Shown here in pieces: positions 29,252 to 48,056 of a DNA stretch of 56,750 nucleotides. The DNA lies in assembly GCA_002751075.1 (NCBI GenBank), contig NAOQ01000054.1, forward strand, positions 3,284-60,033. Reading direction: 5' to 3'. The notes beneath the pieces are model-generated. The model saw only the letters and a program-made list of their open reading frames with translations. It searched no databases and was not told the DNA's origin. How positions within the stretch are numbered: the stretch's first letter is position 1; each line of letters opens with the position of its first letter. A program made the position numbers and the translations under genes. This DNA is from Ichthyophonus hoferi (Eukaryota; Opisthokonta; Ichthyosporea; Ichthyophonida; Ichthyophonidae).

Positions 29252-30090
29252 CTTCTATTAAGACCTTGTTTTAAAATATATGGTTTCCAATGCATAGCAT
29301 ATAGCCTCTTAAATACTTAAATCGATCGAGACGACGTCTCTCTAATATAACTGGCCTATAAATGTTATGTGAGATCCTCGAGCGAGTGGTTAGAAAATCC
29401 AAAGCCAGTGATCCTTGGCCAATAAACATACATACCTTTACAAATAGATGATCTATATTTGTATGTTTTTAAATGGCATAACATAGCATAAACTTATTAA
29501 TTATATTTAAAATTGTTAAAAAATATAGTTAATATTTTCAAAGTCTTTTTTTTAAAAAAAATATTAAACTATGTATACATTAGGCATCATGTTTGTAAAA
29601 CCAGTGCTCAAATCTTAGATACCTGTTTCTATCCCGGGCCACGGCAATCAACTAAGTGGGTTTTAGATTAAGTGTGCATCGATCGATGTACGCAGCATGC
29701 CACATAATTGGTAGGCTATTGATGTGGCCGTAACTAAATATATGTCAAAATTATACAAGACACATATCATATAATAAACATAGTTTATGCAGTATTTTTA
29801 TTTTTATTTTTTCATTTTTTTATTGAAAATATCCACAAGAATATCACCATGATCATTGCATAATATTGGTTACAGATGAACTATGAAAATCCCCATCTTT
29901 CTCAAGGAAACACGGAAAGTCACGTGTAAATGCCCAAGCTGTTGCTTTATTGATTTGCGAGTAAAGATAATTAAAACTTTTAAAACCTGAGCCGATGACA
30001 CGTTTGTCTATTTTCCGGTGCAAAATGCAATGCTCTACCGAGACGGATGAATCTAACAGATTCTAGTTTTTCTACATAATACTGTTAGAA

Positions 30091-30342
30091 TTAAAAAATG
30101 GCATTTGAAAGAGCGCACACGAACAAAAACCGGTCCACTGAAAGTGCGTTTACTGATACGAGGATGAAGCTGTCCAAACAGCTAACCTCCATGCATACAA
30201 GAGTCACACCCTGAAGCGCTTTGCTTATTTGCCTACCAAGAATACACAATATAAATGGTCCAATGCAAACGCCAACTACACTCTTGATCCAATAATTTCC
30301 AGCCACTCTAAAACTTCTATCTTGTGAATTGATAAACCTCAC
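30091..30342 (-). pseudogene. GPCR-like fragment (TM2-TM3 region)
   Basis: An 83-residue frame contains SFILVSVNALSVDRFLFVCA, which resembles the third membrane helix and following D-R-Y/F motif of a rhodopsin-type receptor, with a hydrophobic segment (VVGVCIGPFILCILG) before it. The frame stops directly after this motif and no other receptor helices were found nearby. It is most likely a relic or a chance hydrophobic frame. Confidence 0.25.
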
Positions 30343-32955
30343 TTAATAATAGTGGCTAGTTTTATTATTATTATATAATGATTAAGAATATTATAATTAT
30401 TATATAATGATTAAAAATATTATTATTATTATATAATAATTTTTAGTATTACTCTTATGAAGCACGTACATAGTAATCGATTATATGCATTACACTATTT
30501 TCAGCTGGTGAGACTCAAAGTAGATATTCTCCACGTCGCACATCCATAAACTTTTACCAAATCAATACATGTAAAAATATTCTTGACCAATAACCTGTGA
30601 CGTAGTAGGAGCTTGTTGTTCTAAACTAAGCATAGTCCTAAATGGTGGTAATAGGCATTTGTTGCAGCTTACCACGATTGATCAGTAACTTGTTGATTTA
30701 TAAATTCAAATAGTTGCTTTGCCCCCTTTTCATTGTTTTTCAAGGTAATTAAAAGTGAAGAGAAAATATTTCTTTTTCTTTTTTGGAATCGTGTGCAACA
30801 TTATCACTTCCCCCTTAACCTATTCCGTCACAATCGAAGTTAGTGCAAGAAGGTATTGTCAACACTGGCCTCCTCCAACCCAAAGATTATATATTTAAAA
30901 GAAAACAAATAAAACTACAACTGTGCGTAATATTTAAAAATGATTCTATAATTCATTGCTTTACAAATATCCAAAGACTCCTTATATTAAGAGCTACCGT
31001 TACCCTTGTTATATAATACTTAAATATTAGAACTTGGGTACGACAAACACATATCACCTCGTAAATGTGCTTGTACCATCTATTCAACCTAATAGGGGCC
31101 AATTTGCATCACCATATGACTGGTTATGATATCTTTAATTTCCTGAACTTGGTCTATATGGTCTTTTTCACATTTTATTTACATACATTTATTAGTTGTC
31201 TGGACAAATTGCTCCGCTTTCAAGATCCATCAAACTATCCAATAAACATTGATCAATTTACATTGGAACTGGTATAAGCCAACAGGAAATTCGTAAGACT
31301 CTAATGAAATCGCCAATTATTGCCTCCTTCACCTGAGCAGTTGTTAGATGCACATGTTCCTTGCACTATCAGATGTCAGGGTTCACGACACTGATAGGCT
31401 GTGCTTGGTATTTCAATCTCGTTTGTTAAATAAAAATTTATTAGTAACTTTGTATGTTATCCTACTGGTTGATATAGTCACTGAGGATTGACCTGAAGGA
31501 TAATAAGTACGCTTTACTCAAAATGTGAGGCATATTAACAAGTATACTGGAAAACCCTAATTTTTAGATCGCAGTAATAATTTATTGTATTCTATATCAC
31601 TTTTAGGACTGTGAAATATAAGTCCGAAGCATATAAGATTTTCACTGCAAGGTTGTGTCAGTAAGAAAAAGTTTAATAATGAAAACTCTTAATAATGAGC
31701 TGAGCCAATAGGTGAATACGCCATTCTGGTTTTCTATTGGATGGCATAAGCGACGTCAAGAACTATTTACCCATTTTTGATGCGGGACATGTGACTGATG
31801 GGGCCACAGCACCTCAGTAATCTAAGCCTAAGGATATTCCGGAATAAAGAGGACCTTTTAGTAATAATTGGGAGGTTACACAGAACTCTGCATCGTCTGT
31901 TCACAGCAACTAAATAAGAACAATAATCTGCAATATCTTATTCTCAATACCCCCAATGTCATTGCAAATCTTACAAGCCTGTCAGCATAATGCCAGTACT
32001 TGCAATATCCTCATCCAATAAAAGAAAGTGCGCCCACTGCAGCTAACTAGTGACGTGACCCTGAAGATAAATTACGGTCCATGTAAAGTATTAGATTATA
32101 TATATGGCAGAGTGATGAATGAAGGTGGGAAACCTACTAAGTTCTTTATTAATTAGTTACATAATGTTGTTAATATAAATAAACATTTAATCTCTGATGT
32201 TCCTTATCTTACCTAGGCTTGAGAGCTCCAAACTCGTATTATTCGGTTAAGGTTATTGTCTGTACCTGGTTATGTTCACTAATCGAATGTGAGTTATCTT
32301 AGTAGAATATAGTCAGCAAGCTAAGTATCCATACTCCATCTCGGAAGCATACTTGCCATTCACATTATCATAAAATACACGAACTTGTAATTTCAACAAA
32401 GTAGGGAATTTAACAGGCTGATTCCATCCTAGACTGAATATTATAAGCAATGCACGCTGACGCTGCTAAGCCCATTTAATAGGGGCTATAAACAGTTAAA
32501 TTGAAATTATGTAGCATTTCACCACTACCACGTCCAATTGGAGCATAAAAAAACAATGAGCTAGATTTAGTTCTAGTAATTCTGACCTGTAGCAGCCCAC
32601 ACTTATCTATACATGTGACGATTAGTTATACTAGTGTTTTCCAATGAAACTTTGCAGTTAAAAGGTTGACCATATATTATCGATTCTCTTGACTTGCACA
32701 TCGTATTTTCATGCTTTCTTTTTCTTGTTTTAAATCATACCAGCTCGACTCCCATAGTACTATACAAAACTAAATTACTTTACTGAGTTCAATAAAGGAC
32801 ATATAATAACAGAGCTACAAACAACGTTAAAAAAAAACAAGAGAGAAAGTGGGAAAAGAAAAAAGAAGAAAATAAAGATTATGATTGTAAAATAGTGGTT
32901 TGCATTGACATCTATTTTATCATTATTGTTTTGAAAATAACCTAGCTACTATTGG
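30343..32955. other. Gene-free stretch downstream of ACTR10
   Basis: AT-rich sequence with short TTA/ATTAT runs near 30361-30440. No supported exons, RNA genes or element copies were found. Confidence 0.45.
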
Positions 32956-35900
32956 TTACTGGTAAGCACTAGGAAGAATCTGAGTGGCCAAATAGCTTTC
33001 TTTAGATGTATACTTAGTTGTAACCAGGAAATCTAGAGCACCAAATATAGAGCCCCCTAACCACACAAGACAGTCAGCAGGTACATCAACTCCTCCAGAT
33101 ACTTTCACGTCAACTGCACAACGCTTTCCCAATTTACCAGTCGCTTTTGCCACCTCTACACATCCAGTCAATTCCTTAGCTAACCGGGTGCGTAATCCAT
33201 GCATGAGTGCAGTACCACCGCATACTATAACATTGGCACAGAGGTCCACCCGATAGTCAATAGGAGAGGCAATAATAGCGTGGCAGGCCAAGCTCTGGAT
33301 GGTCCTTCCCTCATCGTCCGCCCCCTCAAACAGTATGTTGCAGGCTGCTTGCTCACACGTGTCCCCGGATACCACTAATGTCTCCCCTCCTCCTATTCTT
33401 AGCCGGCCACATGAAACATCGGGACTGTCTTGCGTCACTTTCATGGGAGGAATAAAACAGTGCTGGGTCTGAAGTTATTACATAATTTAGCTATTATAAT
33501 CTCACTTGGTCACAGTTCGTTTATACACATATACCCTAATTATATAAAACTGTACAGGGGGGGTATCAAGCTAGAATGTATATGATCAATGATATTTTCA
33601 CCCGTAACTGACCCAAATAAAATCGAAGAGCCATTATCTGTTAAGATTATATTTATACTTTAATCCCATCACAGCTCATCAGGCACGTTGTTACATGTGT
33701 TAAGATCAAAGAGTAAAATCACTATAGGTCAGTTACACTTTGCATCTATATAGCATAGTATATAGGTATATACGGGTTAGTATAGTATATAGGTATACAT
33801 GGGTTAGTATAGAATATATAAGATATATTCGAAAACACATTACAAAATAGTTGGCATTATTATTACTCGTAAGTATTCCATACTACATATTAAGCCATAA
33901 CTCGCACTTTGATTCTCTTTCTTGGACAAAGGGTACAACATATAGTTTATAGATCATTTCTATCATATAGAGAAAATCGTTGACTGTATATGGCAATGTG
34001 ACTAATTCCTTCAAGTAGGCTAGGATTAAAACCTGGTTTGCACAGAGTTTTCACATCAACTAGCTGCTGATCTCCTATATAGTAGAGCTATATAATGGCT
34101 ATACACTGCATACCGAGAGATAAATTTATAACCATAAAAGGCTTATGCCAGAAACCTCTTACTTTCTGAATTCGCTAAGTGATATCGCAACAACTAAAAT
34201 TAAATAATAAAGATTTTATATTACACTGTTAAGATATTTCTTATAAACCATTCCCTCATTAGTGAGGGTTTTCATCAACACTGCTCAAATTGCTTGCCGA
34301 TTAATTACCACCAGCCTATTGCTTCATGGTGACAGGTTCTAGTCTTAATTGATTACAAAAGTTGTTAGGTCTGGAATCGACATCTTGCGACGTGAAGGAT
34401 AATGGCGAGATTAATGAATTGATCAAGTTTATAGTTTATCGAATATGACTTTGATTTAGGCGGTGATATAATTGGATCAACGGCTAATCTATGATCCTTG
34501 CATCCGATCATATACACCATCACTTTATTATTTCTATATTGATTAGTGAAAGATGTGCTTTCGTGATTTGGTTAGAAATATGTGAGGCCATAATACAATG
34601 CGCTTGGATTCATTGATTTGGAAGGAATGACTTACTATATCAAGTCGTATGATACTATAACCATGATAACATTGTGATCAGGTTGATAAAGAGGAAAATT
34701 TAATACGAGACTGAATGGTGTACCGAAGCTATTCTGCTAATGAAAGACATTTTTGAATCATAATGACAACTTTTGTCAAAATATACACGGATAAGAGAGC
34801 AATATGCTTGATTACTATGTAGTCAACCATCTACCACATGCGTGGGTTGGCATTAAGACTTAAGTAGTAAGGTGAGAAGAGAAAGGGCAAATATATATAT
34901 TGAGAGGTTATAGGTGCGTAAGAAAAACATTTGTAATATATGCAAGATGGCAGAAGAATTTCATAGTGGAAGCCAAAAAAAAAAGAAGTAGAGTGGGTAA
35001 AAAAAGCATAAAAGGTGCATGGGTGAAAGAAAACAGAAATTACATTATATAGCATAATAGTATAATAGTATGATAGTATATATAGATAAAAACGGGCAAC
35101 GATTGAAATCATAATGGGCTATTCAAAGGCGAGGGAAGAGGAAGAGGTTATGTTCAAAAACATTACTGGATATGGAATGAAGGAAAGAGGATAAAGAAGG
35201 AATGAGAATGAACTTGACTAATTGTGGTAACATGAAAATACAGGCAGAATGAAAGGAATAATATATGAGTATATATATGTAAAGAGAGAAAGAGAGAGAG
35301 AAGAAGAATGTTACAACCAGGACAAGAGAGAAAGATCAAGAAAGAAAAAACAAAGCAAAACAAATAAATAAATATATAAGAATAATGATAAATAGGTATG
35401 CGTATGTATGTATTTTTTTTAAAAGCGAAAGGAATAGGGAAAGGGTTGGGAAAGAAAAAGAAAACAAGTAAAAAAGTAAAAAAAATGAAAAGGCACCAGG
35501 TCAACTCATATATATGGGTAAGAGTTAATAAAATATCATAGAAGTAAAAGTGCAAAGGAAAAAATGCATGGATGAATATATGTGCATTGCGCGCACATTT
35601 AAGAAAGAACGAACAGAATAACAACCACCAATAGAGAGAGAAAAAGATTGCTATACCAAAGAGAGAGTGAGACAGAGTTCCATTCCCAAAGAGTACATCA
35701 AACTGGTGTGCGTGTGGGAGAGACAAGAAGTACATATAGGTTACAACACATGAATCGTGCTACGAGGTTAGAGTAGAGACAGTAAATATAGTTAAAATAG
35801 GAAAGACAATAAAAACAGGAAAGAAAGAAGAGAGAAAAAGAAAAAAGAAAAAAAGGACAAAGTAGGAATAATAAAATCATGAGCACAGTACAGCGTATAT

Positions 35901-37645
35901 ATATATAATCGCCTATATATACTCTCTTCACTCCACCAACCTTGATCTGTTCTAAGAGTGTAACGGTAATGTCATTGTCACTCACTGGTCTGGTCTCCAT
36001 CCCCTTCTCAATCACACCTGATCCGAGCAAACTGGCACGCAAAGATTGGTCCACAGCCTGGCCCCCTATTGGTGCACTGCACCATGCCGATACTATAGGT
36101 GAACCATTACACACTGGAAACACTCTGACTTCACTATATCCACAGTCTATGACTAGGGCAGTGGGGGAGGTGATGGGGTAGAGAGGGAGAGCAGGGGAAG
36201 GAAGGTTGATCATGCTGGGCACCTTATACACACTGTATAGTATATGGGCTATCCGTGATAATATACGGCCTGGTGCAGCGTAGTTTTCACAAAACACCAC
36301 CCGTCTTTCACTTGGAGTGATAAGGAGAAGCTTAAAGAAGATATTATGGAGATAGCTGTGGAGGTAAGGGTGGGGGATAGGGTATATGGTAATAAGTAGG
36401 GGTTAACACAGGGTTAGGGGAGACTGTATCAAGAATACAATCTTGTGCAGTTTTAATTCTATATACACGTCTGCCATCTCGATTATTTGTGCTATATCAG
36501 ACATGGAAGTCACTCAGTATAATTGGGGGCTGGAGTAATAAAACAGATTTAAAATGGGCTGTTTAAAGTTTTATTATATGGGGTATTACAGCACCCTTAT
36601 AATTCCTATAGATGTGCGTAGCTTCCTTCTTTCTTTGCTTTCTGTACTCATGGGAATAAAGGTAAAAATAAATATTGACACGGAAGTCGTTCAGTATGAT
36701 TAAGGGCTAGAGTATTAAAATAGTTTGTTTAATGATGTGCAAATTGAATAGTAAGGAAAGAGACTGGTGTGATAATGTGATTTTAATATATTATATATAT
36801 ATTATACCTATATAATTCAATTTTATATATTTAATAGAATTATGAATATTTTGACTATTTATACTATGAAAGCACCTTCGCCAAGCATATAGAATAATAT
36901 TATATGTTTCAAAATATATATATATGTAAAGAGTATAAAAGAGAAATAAATATTTGATAGATAATATCCAAACAAATTTGGAATTCTATTATATTACAAG
37001 ACTTTGATAATCCTATTAGATTATTATTTTTTGTGTTTCCATCTCTCCCTATGTTCTGTACTTACACATTGCAATTAAAGTTAAAACGAAAGATTTGATA
37101 AGATTCCCTTGTGACTGCATGACAGCCACTGGATTTCTATACAATCTACCATATACAGTACAACAAGCATGCAGTATAGCATACAATAATATAACATAAA
37201 TATAGTGTAACATAGATATAGTGTAACATAATACATAAAATATAACATACATATAGTGTAACATACATATGGTATGACATACATATAGTACACTACAACC
37301 ATAACTACTGCTCACCCACCTTCGAATTACATCGTCCAGTCTTTCGTCCGTCCACTTAGGGTCCATCTTAGGTGTAAGTATGATATGTCTAGGTAATGCC
37401 TCCCCCGCAAACCCACACCGAGTCATGTTCTGACCTATATCAAGGACAATAGCCCCTTTGTCAGTCAAAGATCGTTCTAATAAATGTCTAGTGCGATGTG
37501 AGGCTAGAAGTGCGTAGGCAGTATTCCTTGTGGTTGATTGCCGCGCTAGAGCTGAGGCTAGGGCGGTGGCGGAGGCGAGAGAAGGAGACCCCGGGGAGGG
37601 AGGAAGGTGTGAGAGGCGTGTACGTGTGGGTGTTGTTGATTCCAT
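32956..37645 (-). CDS. ACTR10: Actin-related protein 10 (Arp11), dynactin pointed-end subunit
   Basis: Caps the pointed end of the Arp1 filament in dynactin, the dynein adaptor. Exons in transcript order: 37645-37320, 36355-35941, 33468-32956; phases 2 and 0 join to 417 residues plus stop. The actin-fold landmarks are AIVLDIGQNMTRCGFAGE (phosphate loop 1), ERRVVFCEN, ALVIDCGYSEVRVFPV (phosphate loop 2), IVCGGTALMHGLRTRL (adenosine motif) and CLVWLGGSIFGAL near the C-terminus. The order and these signatures fit ACTR10 rather than actin or Arp1. The first ~64 residues are an S/T/A/P/R-rich extension before the actin fold, much longer than in vertebrate ACTR10 as I recall it, and the C-terminal tail is correspondingly shorter. 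The donors GTGGGT and GTTGGT are non-typical. The gene is divergent from TGS1. Confidence 0.92.
33735..33830. repeat. Short ~30-bp direct repeats in ACTR10 intron 2
   Basis: Two to three diverged units of AGTATATAGGTATA followed by C(G/A)GGTTAGTAT lie head to tail. Simple slippage array, no other feature. Confidence 0.6.
34970..35880 (-). other. Strand-asymmetric pyrimidine-rich part of ACTR10 intron 2
   Basis: The + strand is strongly purine-rich (repeated GAGAGAAAG and AAGAAAG words), so the transcribed-sense strand of ACTR10 is pyrimidine-rich for about 0.9 kb. The bias opens long Phe/Leu/Ser-rich frames on the minus strand that are not genes. It sits towards the 5' end of the intron, away from the acceptor. 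Confidence 0.7.
36500..36740. repeat. ~177-bp direct duplication in ACTR10 intron 1
   Basis: GACATGGAAGTCACTCAGTA at 36500 recurs as GACACGGAAGTCGTTCAGTA at 36677. Each is followed by a GGGCTGGAGTA or GGGCTAGAGTA block and TTAAA-rich sequence. Two diverged copies, non-coding. Confidence 0.7.
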
Positions 37646-39364
37646 ATTTAGGAGTGATTTGAATAGAGGGGTATTGCTACTAAGTATGTATTATTAAAAG
37701 AGAAAATAATCGTGAGAAAATTGATTGAGAAAGATGGGTAAGGTGTGGGGTATTGGCTAGTGTTTAAGGGCTATAGGTTACGTTTAATTGTACGGGGTGA
37801 ACGGATTATAGGGCAGAGTAAGCGGTAAAATTAGAAACTATACTAATAAAGCTATAAATTATCATAAAATGTATGCCATATCCTTATATGTTACATAAAT
37901 ATAACTCATATATGTACAGAGATATATGGAGATACATAGAAACACTAATTACAGTACTACATAATTACATATATTTATATATATTCCTGCCAAGTATAAA
38001 GAGAACAGGTACATATATTTATTTAGAATTCAAAACATTAAAATTTAAATAATAATATCTACCAATACATTATCTTATATATATATTTTTTTATAATTTT
38101 CCAATTACTGAGGTACTCAGAAAGCCAATGAATTCATTTAGTGTACTATACTATAAGACGTATTATTGGAGGCTATTTATAAATATTTTATATTTCTTAA
38201 TTCATCAATATCTTATTCCCTTCTAATTTCTGTTTATGGCTTTTCCAAATTCTGACTTCTTGTATGGCTCAGATCAATCAGGTCAGTTTAATATTAATTA
38301 TATATAAATTAGTATACTCCATATGCATAAGGAAGTATATATTAGTTTTTTTTAAAAGTAAATAGGAATTTTATATAAGTATGCATTCATAGTTCCTATA
38401 TTATCCTGTTCTATGCACTTATTAAAATTCTGTAACTATTTCGCGGTCCAAATCAATCGTGGCGATCCTGCAAACCGTGTCCTGGCACAGGTGTTTTGTT
38501 TGGTTAATTGCCGCTAAAAGAGCAGGAAACATAATAACCTAATTGGTCAAATATAACTATCCTTGATAAACATTAAAACATGGGATTTGTTGGGGTGGTT
38601 GAACACAAAATTTAAGAGTCCAAAATTACATTACAAACTCCCCACAGTGATATACCAAATTTTCATCATTATTTCTTCTTATTATTATTTTTATCCCAAA
38701 AAATTATTTATAAAACCAATATATATAAAGCATTTATAATAATATATTTCCACAATTAAAACTAAATATTTAATTGAAGTAAATATAAATGGCGTTGAAA
38801 CTTCCTATCATGATCAATCACGTGTACCGCCCCTTAGACTTGTAGTAGTAATTACACCTGCCCATAAAATATTTTACATCCATTTCTTTCTATTACGGAC
38901 TTTATAAAAACTCTTTTTTTATAAAAATATTATTTAAAACACCTAGAACTATATAAAAATATATATTTAAACAATAAAAATTAAATTTATTTAGATGAAA
39001 TAAACATACAAAGATGTTGAAGGTTCCCACTTTAATTATTCTATATGATTCGCCCCCTAAACTTGTAATAATTAAAGACATAATGATGCTCTAGCGCGTG
39101 TAAGTTAGATTACAAATTAGGTTGTAAATCAGAGGTATGTGAAATTTAACATGCCATATGTGTTATTGTATTATCATTTATTGATAATATTTTTCCTGCA
39201 TTCTATTACTATCTCCTAACTTTTAGGTTATTATGACGAAGGCCTCATATAACCTTACCTTATCCTGAGGTTTAACAAACCTAGATGGAAAGGGGTTGTT
39301 TTGGGTAGTAGAGCAGTAAAATATAGTTTCATTAGTTGTATGTTTTTGAGTCTGTTTTACAATT
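37646..39364. promoter_or_regulatory. Divergent intergene between ACTR10 and TGS1
   Basis: The 1.7 kb separates the start codons of two housekeeping genes transcribed away from each other, so it must hold both promoters. It is AT-rich with several TATATA runs. No single TATA box can be assigned. It contains the duplicated block at 38690-39074. Confidence 0.4.
38690..39074. repeat. Two diverged ~155-bp direct copies in the ACTR10/TGS1 intergene
   Basis: Copy 1 (about 38690-38853) and copy 2 (about 38920-39074) share, in order, a TTTATAA-rich start, G(G/A)(C/T)GTTGAA(A/G)(C/G)TTCC and CGCCCC(T/C)(T/A)A(G/A)ACTTGTA(G/A)TA. The offset is about 222 bases. No coding frame. Confidence 0.75.
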
Positions 39365-45203
<5,839 letters not shown>

Positions 45204-45437
45204 AGGGGTGTATGGGTATGTATGCACGTATGGTTTGCAATAGCAAGGGTGGTTAGTGAGTAGTAGGTTTAGGTTAAAGTTGTCAGGTGTGCCATTGTAG
45301 CGGTGGCCTCTCTCTTCATTGATTCCCTTCTCACATGTACGCGCGTACATCGTCAAAGTCAGGCCTATCAGACTGTAATCGTACTAGGATTAGTCATGCT
45401 ATGATACTATTGCTAAGTAGATACATAATGTACTTAG

Positions 45438-45443
45438 AATAAA
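45438..45443 (+). terminator. Candidate polyadenylation signal for TGS1
   Basis: AATAAA about 235 bases after the TGS1 stop codon; first full match on the + strand. Confidence 0.4.
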
Positions 45444-46635
45444 CGAAAAGTACCATGTAGACATGTGGTCCTACTGTACCATCGAAGTAGACCTGACCGG
45501 CATATTATAGGAATGATAAGCCACCAATAAAATTGTTTGAAATTCACCTAGTTCATTTTAAAACTGCTTAAAAGACAAGCATGTTTAAATACACATTGAA
45601 TGCCGTGTGTAAACCGTTTGGTCGCCTGATTTACTACTATGTTGTTACATTATGATATCATCATATTGATTGCTGTGTATGGCATAATTAGATGCAAGGA
45701 TCATAGATTACCCGTTGCTCCAATTATTTCTACGCTTGAATAAAAATTATATTTGATCAACGATGGCCCTGACCAATGAATTAATCTCACCATTATCATT
45801 TCCATTTCAATTAAAAGAGGTCGAATTCAGATCTTCACATTAGTTCAATAAATCATATCAGTGTACCAGTAGCTCCATAGGGGTATTATATACCTACCTT
45901 CATTCACTGTTGATGCAAATAAATATGGCTAATCAATAAAATTGCTATATTAATTTCATGAAACTATATATACGAATCAAATAAGAAAAATAAATTTTAC
46001 ATGTAATTCCTTAAAAACTATTATAATTAATTGCTAGATTAATTAAACGTTCACTTATCAAACCAATAGTTCCATTGTGATTTGTCCTTGATACCAAATA
46101 ACCGCCGTTATCTTTAATGACCTCTATCTAGTTGTTTGTATCGTAACATAAAATATATAGATTAGCCAGTCTAGAATATCTTTACAGGTGAAAAACAGAT
46201 TGATTGTGTGTAGACCCTGACCAATGGTAATTATTTTTTATAATGACATTAATTTGCTGTCGTAAGTTTTGACACAATCAACTGTCTACAGCATTTACAA
46301 ATATGATGTCATGACAATATGACCTAAAGTCCCGCATGACTTCTATGGACTAATGCTTAGTGCCTATACGGTCCAACCAATGTGTGTAGTGTAAACCCAT
46401 ATACTCACATTGCATTGCTGGCCTTTTTAACTTGAGTGCCAAGCAATCGCAGATCATCGAGATCAACCCAAATGCTTTTTCTTACTATCATAAAAACTGA
46501 ACATAAAATATTATACACTACTCCACACATTGACTTTAGTATTAGGACAGCAAATGTCATGGCTATTCATATTAATACATTTATACTTATCAACCCATGT
46601 GTGAATTATAGATATAGATATTATAACGGTAAAGT

Positions 46636-47956
46636 ACAGGGTAAGCTTAATATACCCTGTCTTCATTTTAAGCTGCTCCCCTGACCATAATGCCATGGTT
46701 AGGTGGCGGACTATAGTGTAAATAAAACTAGACGCCTTGTCTCAGTCACACTGTGGTTAAACCTTTCTTAAACATGCGTGATGCAGTGAGACTGAATTCC
46801 TACTAAACTGTATGCCTAATATAATTAGTATATAGGAGTTAATCTCAATATGAATCTTTACTACGTAAGTTTGCTAGGTAATCTCTTTATTTGAATAATA
46901 ACCGAAAATGAATAGACTTAATATGTTATACTCGAACGCTAATAAATAAAGAATCATTATCACGTATTATATATGTTCCAACTATAGATACAACGTAATT
47001 CAAAATAATTGGCCAACTTTCATCAATTCTACACTGTTTATTGGTCTATATGCGGTATAATAATTATATCTTGAAAGATCTCAACCTATACAGGTGTCAA
47101 CTCGTGTGGTTCCATAGCGATACTAAATAAATTTCTGATGTGTGTTGGATGGTAATTCCACAGTTTCGTTAAAGCTTAGTTTAATATTCTTTTGCATAAC
47201 TTCAACTCTATTCATTAATAGCAGATAAATAAATAAAATATATGTTCTATTCTAATGTAAATAAATAAATAAATAAAGAATCATTGTAACAGATTAGTCA
47301 TAGTGTATACTCCAATCACATAAAACTATTCATTAAATATAATTGGTAATTATAAAATCAATTATAATTCCTCACACAACTGCCCCAAATAAATTAGAAG
47401 CGTAGTAATTGGCTAAGTTAGTTTGGTGCTATATATAGCACATTATTACTGTATCCAATAAAATACATGGAACTATTCATTGCACATGCTTAGTAATTAT
47501 GAAATCAATTATAATTCTTCACGCGATTGGCCTAACTAAATTAGAAAGGTATAATTGCCCAAGTTACTTTATTTTGTACTATATACAGTACATTATTACT
47601 GTATCCAATCAATCAAAACTATTCATTAGACATATCTTCTATTTATTTGTTTATTTTGGAATATATCGAATAGTCTACTTATTTATTATCTGATATTAAT
47701 CAAACAATAGAGAAATTATCTCTCAACCTACGTAGTAATGAATCAGATTGAGATCAACTGTTGTAAACCATATTTTATTAGATATGCAGTGTAATCCGAA
47801 TTCAGTCTAGGCGCATCCCATATGTTTAGAACGGTATAAAGTAACAACAATGTGGTTTTGACCAGACGTCTAGTGCTTTTTACGCTAGTCTGCCACTTGA
47901 GAGGGGTCATTGTCAGGGAAACGACTAAAAATAAAGACAGGGTATGATTACCCTCT
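46636..47956. mobile_element. Non-coding element with ~260-bp inverted arms and a tandem core
   Basis: The left arm (46636-46900) and right arm (47690-47956, inverted) share AGGGTAA, ACCCTGTCTT, CCCTGAC, GG(C/A)GGACTA or its variant, AGACTGAATTC and TTACTACGTA(A/G)GTT in mirrored order. Between them, 47363-47640 holds two ~147-bp direct units (ATAATTC(C/T)TCACNC ... GTACTATATA ... CTGTATCCAAT). There is no reading frame of note. It resembles a non-autonomous foldback or long-TIR DNA transposon. Target-site duplications could not be defined by eye. Related arms lie at 6149-6405 and 24340-24488, and a broken copy at 8557-9165. Confidence 0.7.
47363..47640. repeat. ~147-bp tandem units inside the inverted-repeat element
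   Basis: Unit starts lie at 47363 and 47511. Each holds a TATATA(T/C)AG(C/T)ACATTATTACTG block and ends AAAACTATTCATTA or a variant. The same units occur at about 8880-9165. Confidence 0.75.
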
Positions 47957-48056
47957 AGTTTTCCCGTCTCAACACGATTGTTACACTCAATAGGATTTAT
48001 GACTGAGATTGGGCTCTGTATTTCAACTCCGTGATGTCTTTTCACTAGGGTATAAA

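Noticed and set aside
28599-29261. Open frames on the plus strand opposite the PAS gene
   Set aside because: They are antisense shadows; the minus-strand frame is longer and has a PAS pattern.
31065-31277. 70-codon plus-strand frame
   Set aside because: No motif, no splice context and no support beyond being open; length is within chance for this composition.
35163-35735. 190-codon frame rich in Phe, Leu and Ser
   Set aside because: It lies wholly in ACTR10 intron 2 and results from strand-biased pyrimidine content; no motif or splice support.
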